Shown: positions 32,703-40,682 of the stretch, one piece after another
Layout: each line of letters opens with the position of its first letter
How positions within the stretch are numbered: position 1 is the stretch's first letter
IMG/VR virus record: IMGVR_UViG_3300032092_000004
Coordinates: 62,001-126,000 of that record
DNA length: 64,000 bases
Source of the DNA: a virus
Strand: one strand, 5' to 3'
Translations under genes and position numbers: made by a program
Notes under the pieces: model-generated
The model's input: the letters and a program-made list of their open reading frames with translations, nothing else
Database searches by the model: none
Told to the model about the DNA's origin: nothing

Positions 32703-33908
32703 ATGAGAGACTTCATTAAAAATTTCTTATTAGAACAAGATGAGAATCTTGTCACACTAACTCCTGATCAATATACAGAAACATTAGAGGATGTTGGAGG
32801 TATTGCAGCAAGAGTTGCAAATCTCAAACCTTATCGTGGTAAGGGTATTGTTATTAATGGTGGTTTAGATCTTAGAAAATTTAAAAACATTGGTCCTTTA
32901 ACTGGCGTTGTTAGAGTTATGGGACGATTAGACATATCTAATACGAATATTTCAAATCTTGATGGAACTAAGGTAGATGGGTATGTTAGTAGTTGGGGTT
33001 CAACAATGCATACAAATAAATTAAAACAAGAAAGAAATAAAAAACTTTCAGAATTAGCCGATTATAGAGAAGATGATGAATGGAATATTGAAAATAATGA
33101 TGATGAATCTGAAAGAACTGAAGCGTTATATGAATTCTTAGTTGAAGAAGGTATTCCTACCTTATATGAAGACGACAATGGTGATGAAATAGAAGAAGAT
33201 AAATATTTTATTTATCCAAATGGTACTGGAAATCACGGTATTGGAAAACAATACGAATGGTTAGGTGGTGGAACTTTACAACCTGACACATATGATGTTT
33301 ATACTCAAGACGAGTTAGATGTTGCGGCTAAAAGATATGTTGAAAGATCGGTTGATGACATGGGTTATGATGCATTCTCAAGTTGGGTTTGGGATCAAGC
33401 GATTAATAAAGGAGAGTGGCAAAGTTGGTTAGATGATTTTTTTGAAGATATAGTTAGAGTTGATCCTGAACATTATGATATAGGACTTGAATTATCTAAA
33501 AATCAACAACATCAAGTTAATCAATTAACAAAAACTATAGAAAATCTAAATAATAGATTAGAAAAAGAGGAATTGTCTGACGAAGAATTCGAAAACATCG
33601 AAAGAAAAATTGAAGGTTTAGAAGAGACAATAGAAGACATCAAAGAAGATCCACAAGGTGGTTATGATGAAAGTTCTATACAGAATGAAATCAATGATAG
33701 AGTTAATGAATATGTTGATGATATTGATGAGTTTATCAAACATTACGGTTATGAAAGTAGTTTTATAATGGATTTTGTTGATTTAAATGAAGTAACTGAC
33801 ATTGTAGTTAATAGTGATGGGTATGGTAATTTATTAAACTCACATGATGGAGAAATGTTTGAAACAAAGGTAAATGACGATTGGTATTTTGTAATGAGAG
33901 CTGGTTAG
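32703..33908 (+). CDS. leader-type acidic protein
   Basis: A 401-residue acidic protein beginning MRDFIKNFLLE with L9-L-E11, the shortest leader in the set. Residues about 45-100 contain a strand repeat (GKGIVINGGLDLRKF, GVVRVMGRLDISNT) that looks like the start of a beta-solenoid or LRR-like fold. The middle is Asp/Glu-rich, about 275-325 form a coiled coil, and the C-terminal domain is alpha/beta. A late motif 4 nt upstream supports the start. No family is recognised. Confidence 0.6.
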   Translation: MRDFIKNFLLEQDENLVTLTPDQYTETLEDVGGIAARVANLKPYRGKGIVINGGLDLRKFKNIGPLTGVVRVMGRLDISNTNISNLDGTKVDGYVSSWGSTMHTNKLKQERNKKLSELADYREDDEWNIENNDDESERTEALYEFLVEEGIPTLYEDDNGDEIEEDKYFIYPNGTGNHGIGKQYEWLGGGTLQPDTYDVYTQDELDVAAKRYVERSVDDMGYDAFSSWVWDQAINKGEWQSWLDDFFEDIVRVDPEHYDIGLELSKNQQHQVNQLTKTIENLNNRLEKEELSDEEFENIERKIEGLEETIEDIKEDPQGGYDESSIQNEINDRVNEYVDDIDEFIKHYGYESSFIMDFVDLNEVTDIVVNSDGYGNLLNSHDGEMFETKVNDDWYFVMRAG

Positions 33909-33948
33909 GTCTTTATTTGTTGAACAATATATCATATTTTTATTATGA

Positions 33949-34716
33949 ATGGCACGAAGAAAAAAAATAGAATTTTTGATGAACACCGATTGGATGTTTG
34001 AAAAACCTATTGATAGAGAATACAAAGAATACAAACTACTTTCTTATTTTCAAAAAATGGGAGATAAACTCGATAAGTTAGAGTTATACCCTGGTTTTAT
34101 TGAATTATCATTACACTTAATGAATATCCAAGCTCTTATGAGGGATAAGAAAATTGTCTACACGGATAAAAAATTAAATACCGTAGACGATGAAATTATG
34201 GTGAAGGATCTGAAAGTAAAAGACGCTCCGACCATGTCTATTGAAGAAAATGAAGAGTTTAGAAAAATTTTATCTTATTCAGCACCAAGAATCATGGAAT
34301 ACTTTAATGTAGCCAAGTCTGTTTGGACGATAGTATTTGATTCTTTGGATATGAAAATCAAAAGAAACAAAAAAAATATCTTACACCCAAAAGGGTATTT
34401 CTTTTATACTGAAACAGAAAGTAAAAAAACTTATGTGTGGGAGTACATTATAAAGAAAGAAACAAAAAGTAACCCACAAAGAATGGCGAATATAAATTTA
34501 ATTTATTTCGATGAGATCGGAGAGTTGACCATCCCAAATATAATATCTACATTTTCAACATACGAACCAAAAGACAAGAGAATGGGGCCAGTATTTCAAA
34601 TGTCATCAAACGGAATTTTTCCTGTTAATGAAACATTATTACCCCTCTTCAAAAGAAGAATTGCGGGACTCATATCACAAACAAAAAACCAAGAAGAAAA
34701 ACAAGAAACAGAATAA
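33949..34716 (+). CDS. hypothetical protein
   Basis: A 255-residue, Lys-rich soluble protein with no recognised domain and no leader, signal or TM segment. It has an alpha/beta profile with a strand-rich C-terminal half. It heads a run of closely packed genes (34720, 34899, 35191) and probably belongs to an early or middle unit. A TATTTTTA sequence upstream is at best a weak promoter. Confidence 0.65.
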   Translation: MARRKKIEFLMNTDWMFEKPIDREYKEYKLLSYFQKMGDKLDKLELYPGFIELSLHLMNIQALMRDKKIVYTDKKLNTVDDEIMVKDLKVKDAPTMSIEENEEFRKILSYSAPRIMEYFNVAKSVWTIVFDSLDMKIKRNKKNILHPKGYFFYTETESKKTYVWEYIIKKETKSNPQRMANINLIYFDEIGELTIPNIISTFSTYEPKDKRMGPVFQMSSNGIFPVNETLLPLFKRRIAGLISQTKNQEEKQETE

Positions 34717-34719
34717 GTT

Positions 34720-34902
34720 ATGGGATTTAATAAGAGAATTTTAAAGAAAGAAAACATTTTAAAAAACCTCCCAAACCTTATGACCTATTTGGACGCCGAT
34801 GCGATAATTTGTACCGACGATTTCTCACGCAAAGTTTATAGGATGTATAGTGAAGGTTTTACCGAAGAAGAAATAATAAATATAATAAATAAAATGAAAT
34901 GA
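34720..34902 (+). CDS. hypothetical small protein
   Basis: A 60-residue helical protein with a C-terminal segment (YSEGFTEEEIINIINKM) that looks like one helix-turn-helix half. It starts 3 bp after the preceding gene and overlaps the DUF3310 gene by 4 bp. Function unknown. Confidence 0.55.
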   Translation: MGFNKRILKKENILKNLPNLMTYLDADAIICTDDFSRKVYRMYSEGFTEEEIINIINKMK

Positions 34903-35282
34903 AAGACATGATGACTTCTTTTGTGGATATGGATGGTTTAAGTGGAAAATACGGAACAATCTCTAATGATGAATTATTAAAAGAATATAGTGAGGAGGAA
35001 AATATGATGGATAATTTAAAAGTATGTTTATGTAATGGTACAGGACCTTGTCAGTGTACCTCACCAAAAGTAGAACAAGTAAATCATCCACAGCATTACG
35101 GAGGTAAAAATAATCCTTACGAAGCAATTAAAGTTATTGACGCTTGGGATTTAGGATTTAGTTTAGGAAATACAGTAAAATATATAAGCCGTGCAGGAAA
35201 AAAAGGAAAAGATAAAGAACTTGAGGACCTCAGAAAAGCACTCTGGTACCTCCAACACCACATCGAAACACTCGAAAAGTAA
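34899..35282 (+). CDS. DUF3310 family protein
   Basis: A 127-residue protein whose C-terminal 65 residues match DUF3310: VNHPQHYGG, then YEAIKVIDAWDLGFSLGN and TVKYISRAGKK followed by DLRKALWYL. The family is widespread in phages; it is sometimes called nucleotide kinase in annotations without good grounds. The N-terminal 55 residues are extra and include four Cys in CLCNGTGPCQC, a possible metal site. The next gene overlaps its last 92 bp. Confidence 0.8.
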   Translation: MKDMMTSFVDMDGLSGKYGTISNDELLKEYSEEENMMDNLKVCLCNGTGPCQCTSPKVEQVNHPQHYGGKNNPYEAIKVIDAWDLGFSLGNTVKYISRAGKKGKDKELEDLRKALWYLQHHIETLEK

Positions 35283-35586
35283 CACAGGTTTTGATAAAGA
35301 GATCAGTGTTTGGGATGCTCTTACAACCCCAAATGAATTATTGAGAGAAACCCTAATTAACTTTATGTGGGGGTTTTTAGGTAACTCTATTGTTGTGTTT
35401 GCATCAAAAGAACTGGACTTTTTGGTCCTTATAAATTATATTACTTATTACATACTGATTTCTTACATTGTGAATAGAAAAAAATATGAAACTATGTTAG
35501 GTAAGTTCATTATTCTTCCTGGATCTGCAGCAGCAGGGGCATTCACAGGATATAAATTGGCTCAGATGATCTCAAATTTTATTTAA
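35191..35586 (+). CDS. small membrane protein (overlapping start)
   Basis: A 131-residue frame with three hydrophobic segments (about 53-70, 75-93 and 105-128) including a GSAAAGAFTGYKLA small-residue helix. The only ATG overlaps the DUF3310 gene by 92 bp; a TTG start at 35221 would still overlap. The true start is therefore uncertain, but the membrane part from about 35300 lies outside the overlap and looks real. A holin-like or envelope role is possible; no proof. Confidence 0.5.
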   Translation: MQEKKEKIKNLRTSEKHSGTSNTTSKHSKSNTGFDKEISVWDALTTPNELLRETLINFMWGFLGNSIVVFASKELDFLVLINYITYYILISYIVNRKKYETMLGKFIILPGSAAAGAFTGYKLAQMISNFI

Positions 35587-35588
35587 AA

Positions 35589-35738
35589 ATGGAAAAAGAT
35601 TGGAACCCAAATGACTTTCAAGGAAGATCAAAAGATCAAATGGAAAGAAACTATAGAATTTTTGCAATTCTAATTACATTATCGTGGTTAGTTGGGACTG
35701 GACTTGTTTCATTCAAATTAATTAGTTACATTTTTTAA
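35589..35738 (+). CDS. single-TM small protein
   Basis: A 49-residue protein from ATG 35589 to TAA 35736-35738. The N-terminal half is polar (MEKDWNPNDFQGRSKDQ) and the C-terminal half is one TM helix (IFAILITLSWLVGTGLVSF). It starts 2 bp after the previous membrane gene and may act with it. Confidence 0.6.
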   Translation: MEKDWNPNDFQGRSKDQMERNYRIFAILITLSWLVGTGLVSFKLISYIF

Positions 35739-35749
35739 TCTATAATAAT

Positions 35750-36280
35750 ATGAAATATTACAAAATTACAATCGGAGGTAAAGGAGCTGAAGTTTACCCA
35801 TTTCAATTAAACACAAAACAATATGAAGCACTAAGAGATGGTGGAGTTGAACATGATGAATTGGATCACGATCAGATCTCTGAAATTTTGGGGGTTGATA
35901 CTTTTTTTGATTCACCAAACGAATCTATTATGGGACCATATCCCGACGCATTCTTTGTGAGAGTTGAGGACGAGGAAGGGAATGTTGTTTATCAAAGTGA
36001 GGAACTTGATAACGAAAAAAGTGATTACGAAGAACAATATTGTGGTGAGGTTGCTTACCTAATCATCGAAGACTATTGCAAGGGAGAACATCTTGTTTAT
36101 GATATTCCATTAGAAGAGGACTTCGAGATCGATAAGTTAAGATTCAAAGTCGATGACATTGGATGTAGAGTTGAGGTAGTAAGTGGTATACTATACGAAG
36201 AAAAAGAATACACTATATATAAATCATTTGGTGATACATCCAGTAAAGGATACTACTACCATTTAACCGCAGGAATTTAA
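35750..36280 (+). CDS. hypothetical acidic protein
   Basis: A 176-residue acidic protein with a strand-rich profile (MKYYKITIGGKGAEVYPFQL at the start). No family is recognised. It is 3 bp from the methylase gene and probably cotranscribed with it. Its acidity might suggest DNA mimicry, but the charge is not extreme enough to argue for it. Confidence 0.6.
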   Translation: MKYYKITIGGKGAEVYPFQLNTKQYEALRDGGVEHDELDHDQISEILGVDTFFDSPNESIMGPYPDAFFVRVEDEEGNVVYQSEELDNEKSDYEEQYCGEVAYLIIEDYCKGEHLVYDIPLEEDFEIDKLRFKVDDIGCRVEVVSGILYEEKEYTIYKSFGDTSSKGYYYHLTAGI

Positions 36281-36283
36281 ATA

Positions 36284-37135
36284 ATGATAGAAACAGGAAA
36301 AATAATTAATGGAGATTGTATTGAGGTGATGAAGACATTACCTGAAGGATCTGTGGATTTAATCGTAACGTCTCCACCCTACGGAGTTGGGATTGCTTAC
36401 GATGTTCACGAAGATGACGTTGAGTTTAACGAGTATGTGGAGTTTGCAAAGTCTTGGTTATCTGAGGCCTATCGACTATTAAAAGATGATGGAAGAATTG
36501 CTCTTAACATTCCTTACGAAATTAATAGACAGAAAAAAGGTGGACGTATTTTCTTTGTGTCGGAGATGTGGCAAATCATGAAAGAAATTGGTTATGGTTT
36601 CTTTGGTATTGTTGATCTTGAAGAACAATCACCACACAGAAGTAAAACCACTGCTTGGGGATCTTGGATGAGTCCAAGTTCACCGTACATTTATAACCCA
36701 AAAGAATGTGTCATTTTGGCATACAAAAATAAACACATTAAAAAAATCAAAGGTCAACCACAATGGACTGGAGAATTAACTGAAATTGAAAATGAAGATG
36801 GTTCAAAAAGGAACAAAATGGTCTATGACGAGAATGATAAAAAAGAATTTATGGAACTTGTGTTTGGTCAGTGGAATTACTTTGCAGATACTAAATCACT
36901 CACCAAGGCAACTTTCTCGATGGACATACCAACTAAAGCGATTAAAATATTATCCTACAAAAACGATGTAGTTTTAGATCCATTTGCGGGTTCAGGAACT
37001 AGTTTAGTGGCCGCTGAGATATTGGATAGAAGATGGTTAGGAATTGAATTATCACCAAACTATTGTGACGTTGCAAGAGGGAGAGTTCAATCTTTTGTTG
37101 ATGAAAAAACAAAAGTAAAAATTGAAAGTGAGTGA
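36284..37135 (+). CDS. DNA methyltransferase, beta class (N4-cytosine or N6-adenine)
   Basis: A 283-residue methylase with the catalytic motif T29-S-P-P-Y33-G near the N-terminus and the SAM motif D232-P-F-A-G-S-G-T near the C-terminus. That order is the permuted beta class. TSPPYG could serve either N4-cytosine or N6-adenine methylation. No restriction partner is adjacent, so it is likely an orphan methylase that protects phage DNA. Together with the alpha-class enzyme at 18292 it suggests two modified sequence motifs in the virion DNA. Confidence 0.85.
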   Translation: MIETGKIINGDCIEVMKTLPEGSVDLIVTSPPYGVGIAYDVHEDDVEFNEYVEFAKSWLSEAYRLLKDDGRIALNIPYEINRQKKGGRIFFVSEMWQIMKEIGYGFFGIVDLEEQSPHRSKTTAWGSWMSPSSPYIYNPKECVILAYKNKHIKKIKGQPQWTGELTEIENEDGSKRNKMVYDENDKKEFMELVFGQWNYFADTKSLTKATFSMDIPTKAIKILSYKNDVVLDPFAGSGTSLVAAEILDRRWLGIELSPNYCDVARGRVQSFVDEKTKVKIESE

Positions 37136-37143
37136 TATTTATA
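37135..37143 (+). promoter_or_regulatory. putative late promoter motif ATATTTATA
   Basis: A full copy inside the near-palindrome GATATTTATATC, 4 nt before the ATG at 37148 and overlapping the methylase stop. Confidence 0.5.
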
Positions 37144-37147
37144 TCAT

Positions 37148-37336
37148 ATGAAAAATTATTTAATCAACGAAAAACAACTTAAGAGAATTCTTGAACAAGT
37201 TGAGGACGAAGAAAACGATCCTAAAGATGAGGAAACTAATGATGAAAATGTAAGTAGTGGTTTTTTTGATGATATCACAAAAAAACCTATAGATAGTAGT
37301 GATCCTTTAAAGATTTTTTTTGATTCTTTAAATTAA
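37148..37336 (+). CDS. short leader-type acidic peptide
   Basis: A 62-residue protein beginning MKNYLINEKQLKRILE with I14-L-E16. After the leader only 46 acidic, probably disordered residues remain. If cleaved, the product would be a small acidic head peptide like the internal peptides of T4. It converges with the DUF192 gene, overlapping by 9 bp. Confidence 0.55.
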   Translation: MKNYLINEKQLKRILEQVEDEENDPKDEETNDENVSSGFFDDITKKPIDSSDPLKIFFDSLN

Positions 37337-37672
37337 TTCAATTAAATCTTCTTCTTTAATATTGTATTTTTTACAAGTATTAGAAGGTAATTCTAAGATC
37401 ATATCTCCTTCACCAGAATAGTGTTCGCAATCATCAGAATGACAAGGTTTACAATTGTGATGTATTTTTGTTATTTTATTACCATTTATAAAAACAATAT
37501 CTAAAGGTATAATACAGTTTTTCATCCAAAAAGAATGTGGTTCATTTTTCATTAGAAACAACATACCGTCAAATGTATCATCGAATTTTTTATTCATCAT
37601 ACCTTGTTGAGTGTCTTTATCAGTAAAAACAGTTTTTAGGTTAAAAAGATTATTATTTATTTTTGCCTTCAT
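37328..37672 (-). CDS. DUF192 family protein
   Basis: A 114-residue protein that follows the DUF192 consensus: GMMNKKF, FDGMLFLM, SFWMKNCIIPLDIVFI and an MILELPSNTCKKYNI end. Two Cys in CKPCHSDDC are an insertion in the usual loop. DUF192 proteins are small beta-barrels of unclear function, often exported in bacteria, but this copy has no signal peptide. It shares a palindromic promoter site with the divergent NUDIX gene. Confidence 0.8.
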   Translation of the reverse strand: MKAKINNNLFNLKTVFTDKDTQQGMMNKKFDDTFDGMLFLMKNEPHSFWMKNCIIPLDIVFINGNKITKIHHNCKPCHSDDCEHYSGEGDMILELPSNTCKKYNIKEEDLIELI

Positions 37673-37684
37673 ATTTATAAATAT
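37671..37684. promoter_or_regulatory. palindromic ATATTTATAAATAT shared by divergent genes
   Basis: A 14-bp perfect palindrome that presents the late motif ATATTTATA on both strands, 7 nt before the NUDIX start (37687, plus) and 3 nt before the DUF192 start (37672, minus). This is strong positional support for the motif being a real signal. Confidence 0.6.
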
Positions 37685-37686
37685 CT

Positions 37687-38103
37687 ATGAAAAAGTTTAG
37701 AAGAAGTTCTGGTGTTATTTTAAAACATGGTGATGAAGTTTTACTTTGTAAAAGATCACCAAAAGAAACATTACCAAATATTTGGTCCATACCCGGAGGA
37801 GGTATCGAAAATGGTGAAACGCCAGGTCAAGCGGCAATAAGAGAATTCCATGAAGAGACAAATATTGAAATTGGAACAGACTTGGACCTTGTCGGTATAA
37901 TTGATAACTTCAATGACGACGGTACCAAAAGAGGAATGATGTTTGTTTTTTTACAAAACATTGAAGAAAAAAAAGAACCTGACTTATCTGAAGCTTCACA
38001 TGGACACGAACACACGTCTTGTAAATATTTTAAATCTGAAGATATTCCTGAACAGAAAGGGAGTGAACAACTTTACAAAATTTTAAAAAAAGTTTTTAAA
38101 TAG
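37687..38103 (+). CDS. NUDIX hydrolase
   Basis: A 138-residue NUDIX enzyme with an intact Nudix box: GGGIENGETPGQAAIREFHE followed by ETNI, giving the Gx5Ex7REUxEExGU pattern near residues 37-60. It hydrolyses a nucleoside diphosphate linked to another group. Possible phage roles are removal of oxidised or signalling nucleotides or decapping of NAD-RNA, none of which can be chosen from sequence. It is expressed from the bidirectional late-type motif. Confidence 0.88.
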   Translation: MKKFRRSSGVILKHGDEVLLCKRSPKETLPNIWSIPGGGIENGETPGQAAIREFHEETNIEIGTDLDLVGIIDNFNDDGTKRGMMFVFLQNIEEKKEPDLSEASHGHEHTSCKYFKSEDIPEQKGSEQLYKILKKVFK

Positions 38104-38126
38104 TAGTTTGGAACAAAAATTTTTAT

Positions 38127-38134
38127 TATATTTG
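38127..38134 (+). promoter_or_regulatory. Bacteroidota-type -7 box TATATTTG
   Basis: TATATTTG 15 nt before the ATG at 38150. Confidence 0.55.
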
Positions 38135-38149
38135 TAGAAATAATTAGAG

Positions 38150-38425
38150 ATGATAAAGACGACCTTAAACCATAACATTAAAATCATGAACGAAAAATTC
38201 GGAACTTTGCTTTCTGAATCATTCGTAGACCCAATCCAATTTAAGATCTTCTTAAAGATGGTAGATGGAGCATTAAATTTAGGTGAGGATTTATCTTACT
38301 TTGATGGTAATACCTTCTTGGTTCACATACCAAATAAGATCCTAAAAGAATCTGTTATTTTAACAAACACAACTGAGATTAGTTTGGTAGAACAAGTTAG
38401 AAACAAAATTGAAAGTTTAGTATGA
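38150..38425 (+). CDS. hypothetical protein
   Basis: A 91-residue protein, helical with a short central strand pair, no recognised domain. It has its own host-like promoter and overlaps the lipoprotein gene start by 4 bp, so the pair is one early or middle unit. Confidence 0.6.
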   Translation: MIKTTLNHNIKIMNEKFGTLLSESFVDPIQFKIFLKMVDGALNLGEDLSYFDGNTFLVHIPNKILKESVILTNTTEISLVEQVRNKIESLV

Positions 38426-38859
38426 TGAAGTCATTTGTAGTTTTTTTATTAAGTAACATTTTATTAACTTCTTGTTATAAAGAAGATATTAAACCTCAAC
38501 AACCATTGAGTCCTCAACCGATAATTACTGACTCAACTTTAGTTGATACTACATTATCATTGGCGGGACAAACTTGGGTTATCAAAAAAGTTTTAAACAC
38601 TGATTTTGATGACGACTTAAGATCTGACACTTTAATTTTTATTGATGTTGATGACTACACTTTTAACGGTTATCCATCTAAATATAAATTAACAACAACA
38701 TCAACCACATATAATTTAACGTTATATGATACGCCTTGGGGTAACATTAGTGGAAATTTAATTAACTTTAATATTGTATCAGGTACAATAGAGAGTAAGA
38801 CATTCAATGATATACTTGGTATATACGGTGAGACAAAAATATGGATGTATAGATTATAG
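38422..38859 (+). CDS. phage lipoprotein, lipocalin-like
   Basis: A 145-residue protein (ATG 38422 or 38425) with a lipoprotein signal peptide ending in the lipobox L-L-T-S-C. The mature part begins acidic and Pro-rich, then has a strand-rich domain (QTWVIKKVLNTDFDDD onward) that resembles the small lipocalin-like or META-like domains of Bacteroidota lipoproteins. It would be anchored in the inner or outer membrane. Phage lipoproteins can block superinfection, which is a candidate role. An apparent attenuator-terminator follows. Confidence 0.72.
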   Translation: MMKSFVVFLLSNILLTSCYKEDIKPQQPLSPQPIITDSTLVDTTLSLAGQTWVIKKVLNTDFDDDLRSDTLIFIDVDDYTFNGYPSKYKLTTTSTTYNLTLYDTPWGNISGNLINFNIVSGTIESKTFNDILGIYGETKIWMYRL

Positions 38860-38895
38860 TTTCCTTGTTCTATAAAAATAAGGTGGTGGAGAAAC

Positions 38896-38948
38896 TGACA
38901 TTCAATGTCGGTCCTAAAATAAAAGGTGAGGCTTTCTCACCTTTTTTT
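38896..38948 (+). terminator. hairpin plus rho-independent terminator
   Basis: A 7-bp hairpin (CTGACAT 38896-38902 with ATGTCGG 38906-38912, including one GU pair) is followed by AAAGGTGAG 38922-38930 pairing with CTCACCTTT 38936-38944 and a T-run. The second stem is a standard terminator for the lipoprotein gene; the first may be a structural addition. Confidence 0.7.
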
Positions 38949-38957
38949 ATTTTTCAT

Positions 38958-38966
38958 ATATTTATA
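38958..38966 (+). promoter_or_regulatory. putative late promoter motif ATATTTATA
   Basis: A full copy just after the terminator and 16 nt before the chosen ATG at 38983. Confidence 0.5.
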
Positions 38967-38982
38967 TAATAAAAAATTTGAT

Positions 38983-39945
38983 ATGAAAAATAAATTTATT
39001 TTAACAGAGGAAGAATCTAAAAGAATTCTTTCTTTACACAAACAAAAAATCCAAGAAGAAAGAGAAAATATAGAAGAATATTCAGATCAAGGTCAGTCAG
39101 CAACTAGAATTGGAGGATCATTAGCTGCTGGCGCTGGAGTAGGTGCTGGTGTAGGTACAATCATTGCACCAGGTGTTGGAACAGTTGTTGGTGCAATTAT
39201 TGGTGCTGGTGTTGGGGCATTAACAGGTTGGGCAACAACAGGAGGTGGATATTATGAAAGAGTTGCTAAAGCATTCAAATTTTGTCGTGATAATAGAAAA
39301 TATATGGGTAAACCTGTAAACTCACCTGAAAAACTCCAAGACATTGCAGACTTTATAAGATCTGCAGTTACTGGTTTAGGTACTGATGAAGTTTTAATTG
39401 CAAAAAATTTAAGAAAATTAAAAACAATTCCTGATTTTTGTGCTTTAAGTAAAATTTATAATGAAAGATTTACTGAAACTTTATTCGATGCTTTGGACGG
39501 TGATATAGATCAAGATAATGAATGGAGAGATTATGTTTGGTTACCAATTTCTGAATTGGCAAAAAATACAAAAAAAGTTAGCGAAGATAAGTTAAAAGAA
39601 AACGCTAAAAAATGCGGTTGGGGAACTGACATTAATGGTTATAGAAATTCAGGATGGCAATGTCCTAAAGGAGGAAAACCAACACCAAATCCTATTCCTA
39701 ACCCTAATCCAAACCCTAATCCAAACCCTAACCCAAATCCTAATCCAAACCCAAGAAGAAAAAGATATTATTTCAATTACCAAGATGCGTTAAACGCATT
39801 GAATAAAAAAGGATGTCCTACCGGAGGTGGTGGTGAAGAAGGTAAAAAAGAAGATGGTTTTGCCGATGATTGGAGAGTACCTCAAGCAGATCAAAAAGTT
39901 GATCCTGTAGTTTCATCTGACGATTTTTCAAATTGGTCTAAATAA
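38983..39945 (+). CDS. leader-type protein with glycine zipper and annexin-like repeat
   Basis: A 320-residue protein. I start it at ATG 38983, after the late motif and terminator; the longer frame runs through both. The N-terminus ends in I23-Q-E25. Residues 43-89 are a glycine-zipper hydrophobic stretch (GAGVGAGVGTIIAPGVG and onward) able to insert in membranes. Residues 120-175 resemble an annexin repeat, with the Ca-binding G131-L-G-T-D-E136 and a matching Glu/Asp further on. A run of Asn-Pro repeats (about 238-258) separates a C-terminal acidic domain. If packaged and ejected, it could act on the host membrane; this is inference. Confidence 0.62.
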   Translation: MKNKFILTEEESKRILSLHKQKIQEERENIEEYSDQGQSATRIGGSLAAGAGVGAGVGTIIAPGVGTVVGAIIGAGVGALTGWATTGGGYYERVAKAFKFCRDNRKYMGKPVNSPEKLQDIADFIRSAVTGLGTDEVLIAKNLRKLKTIPDFCALSKIYNERFTETLFDALDGDIDQDNEWRDYVWLPISELAKNTKKVSEDKLKENAKKCGWGTDINGYRNSGWQCPKGGKPTPNPIPNPNPNPNPNPNPNPNPNPRRKRYYFNYQDALNALNKKGCPTGGGGEEGKKEDGFADDWRVPQADQKVDPVVSSDDFSNWSK

Positions 39946-39961
39946 AAAAAAACAAATAACT

Positions 39962-40186
39962 ATGAGCAAGATTAAATTAACAGAAAGTCAATACAACAAA
40001 TTAAAAAATAATATTGTTGAATCCGCATTAATTACTGAAGCATCGAATACAAGAGAAGAGGTGATGACAGTTCAAAAAGCATTAAATAAATGCTTTAAAG
40101 CTGGTTTAGCTGAAGACGGAATTTGTGGAAAGAATACAAAATCTGCAATTGAGAGATACTTAGGAATTCCGGTTATGGAAGTTTAA
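39962..40186 (+). CDS. leader-type protein with peptidoglycan-binding domain
   Basis: A 74-residue protein. The leader MSKIKLTESQYNKLKNNIVE ends in I18-V-E20. The C-terminal 45 residues (TVQKALNKCFKAGLAEDGIC then GKNTKSAIERYLG) fit the PG_binding_1 three-helix domain. It lies 16 bp after the annexin-like gene and before a terminator. A small head-packaged wall-binding protein would make sense at DNA entry. Confidence 0.62.
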   Translation: MSKIKLTESQYNKLKNNIVESALITEASNTREEVMTVQKALNKCFKAGLAEDGICGKNTKSAIERYLGIPVMEV

Positions 40187-40209
40187 GTTTAGTATCCTAT
40201 AAAAATAAT

Positions 40210-40234
40210 AAAGGGAGTTAAACTCCCTTTTTTT
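40210..40234 (+). terminator. rho-independent terminator
   Basis: AAAGGGAGTT pairs with AACTCCCTTT over a very short loop and runs into a T-tract, closing the 38983-40186 unit. Confidence 0.8.
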
Positions 40235-40250
40235 ATGCAATTTTTTTTCA

Positions 40251-40258
40251 TATCTTTG
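40251..40258 (+). promoter_or_regulatory. Bacteroidota-type -7 box TATCTTTG, 4 nt before ATG
   Basis: A perfect box just after a terminator, ending 4 nt before the ATG at 40263; a leaderless transcript is predicted. Confidence 0.62.
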
Positions 40259-40262
40259 TATT

Positions 40263-40682
40263 ATGGAAAAAGTATTATATATCGTTAGAGGAATACCGGG
40301 TAGTGGAAAATCCACATTGGCAAAAAGATTGGTTGGTGAAGATTTTTTGGTTTGCGAAGCCGATAAATATTTTATCAATGAAGAAAATGGTAAATATGAA
40401 TTCGATATTTCAAAAATAAGAGACGCTCATAAATGGTGTCAAAATTTAGTTGAAACTTACATGAGGGATAGTCTAATTAATGACCAGTATTATCGTGAAA
40501 TTGCGGTATCCAACACATTTACACAGGAATGGGAAATGGAACCGTATTTTGAATTGGCTAAAAAATATGGGTATAAAGTATTTTGTGTTGTTGTTGAAAA
40601 TAGACATGGTGGTAAAAATCAACATGATGTTCCTGAAGAAAAGATTGAGTTAATGAAAGAAAGATTTGAAATAAAATTATAA
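40263..40682 (+). CDS. polynucleotide-kinase-like P-loop kinase
   Basis: A 139-residue P-loop protein of the polynucleotide kinase/NEDD4BP2-like group, with Walker A G10-I-P-G-S-G-K16-S-T and the D-x-Y-F motif (CEADKYFINEE) typical of this group. It lacks any fused phosphatase or ligase domain. The stop overlaps the start of a calcineurin-like phosphoesterase, so kinase plus phosphoesterase form a unit, similar in parts to the kinase and phosphatase modules of bacterial Pnkp. A role in repairing 5'-OH and 3'-phosphate RNA ends is inferred. Confidence 0.75.
   Translation: MEKVLYIVRGIPGSGKSTLAKRLVGEDFLVCEADKYFINEENGKYEFDISKIRDAHKWCQNLVETYMRDSLINDQYYREIAVSNTFTQEWEMEPYFELAKKYGYKVFCVVVENRHGGKNQHDVPEEKIELMKERFEIKL

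Noticed and set aside
39690-39760. Telomere-like repeat CCTAATCCAAAC
   Set aside because: It is in frame and encodes Asn-Pro repeats in the middle of a protein; the window gives no sign of a genome end.
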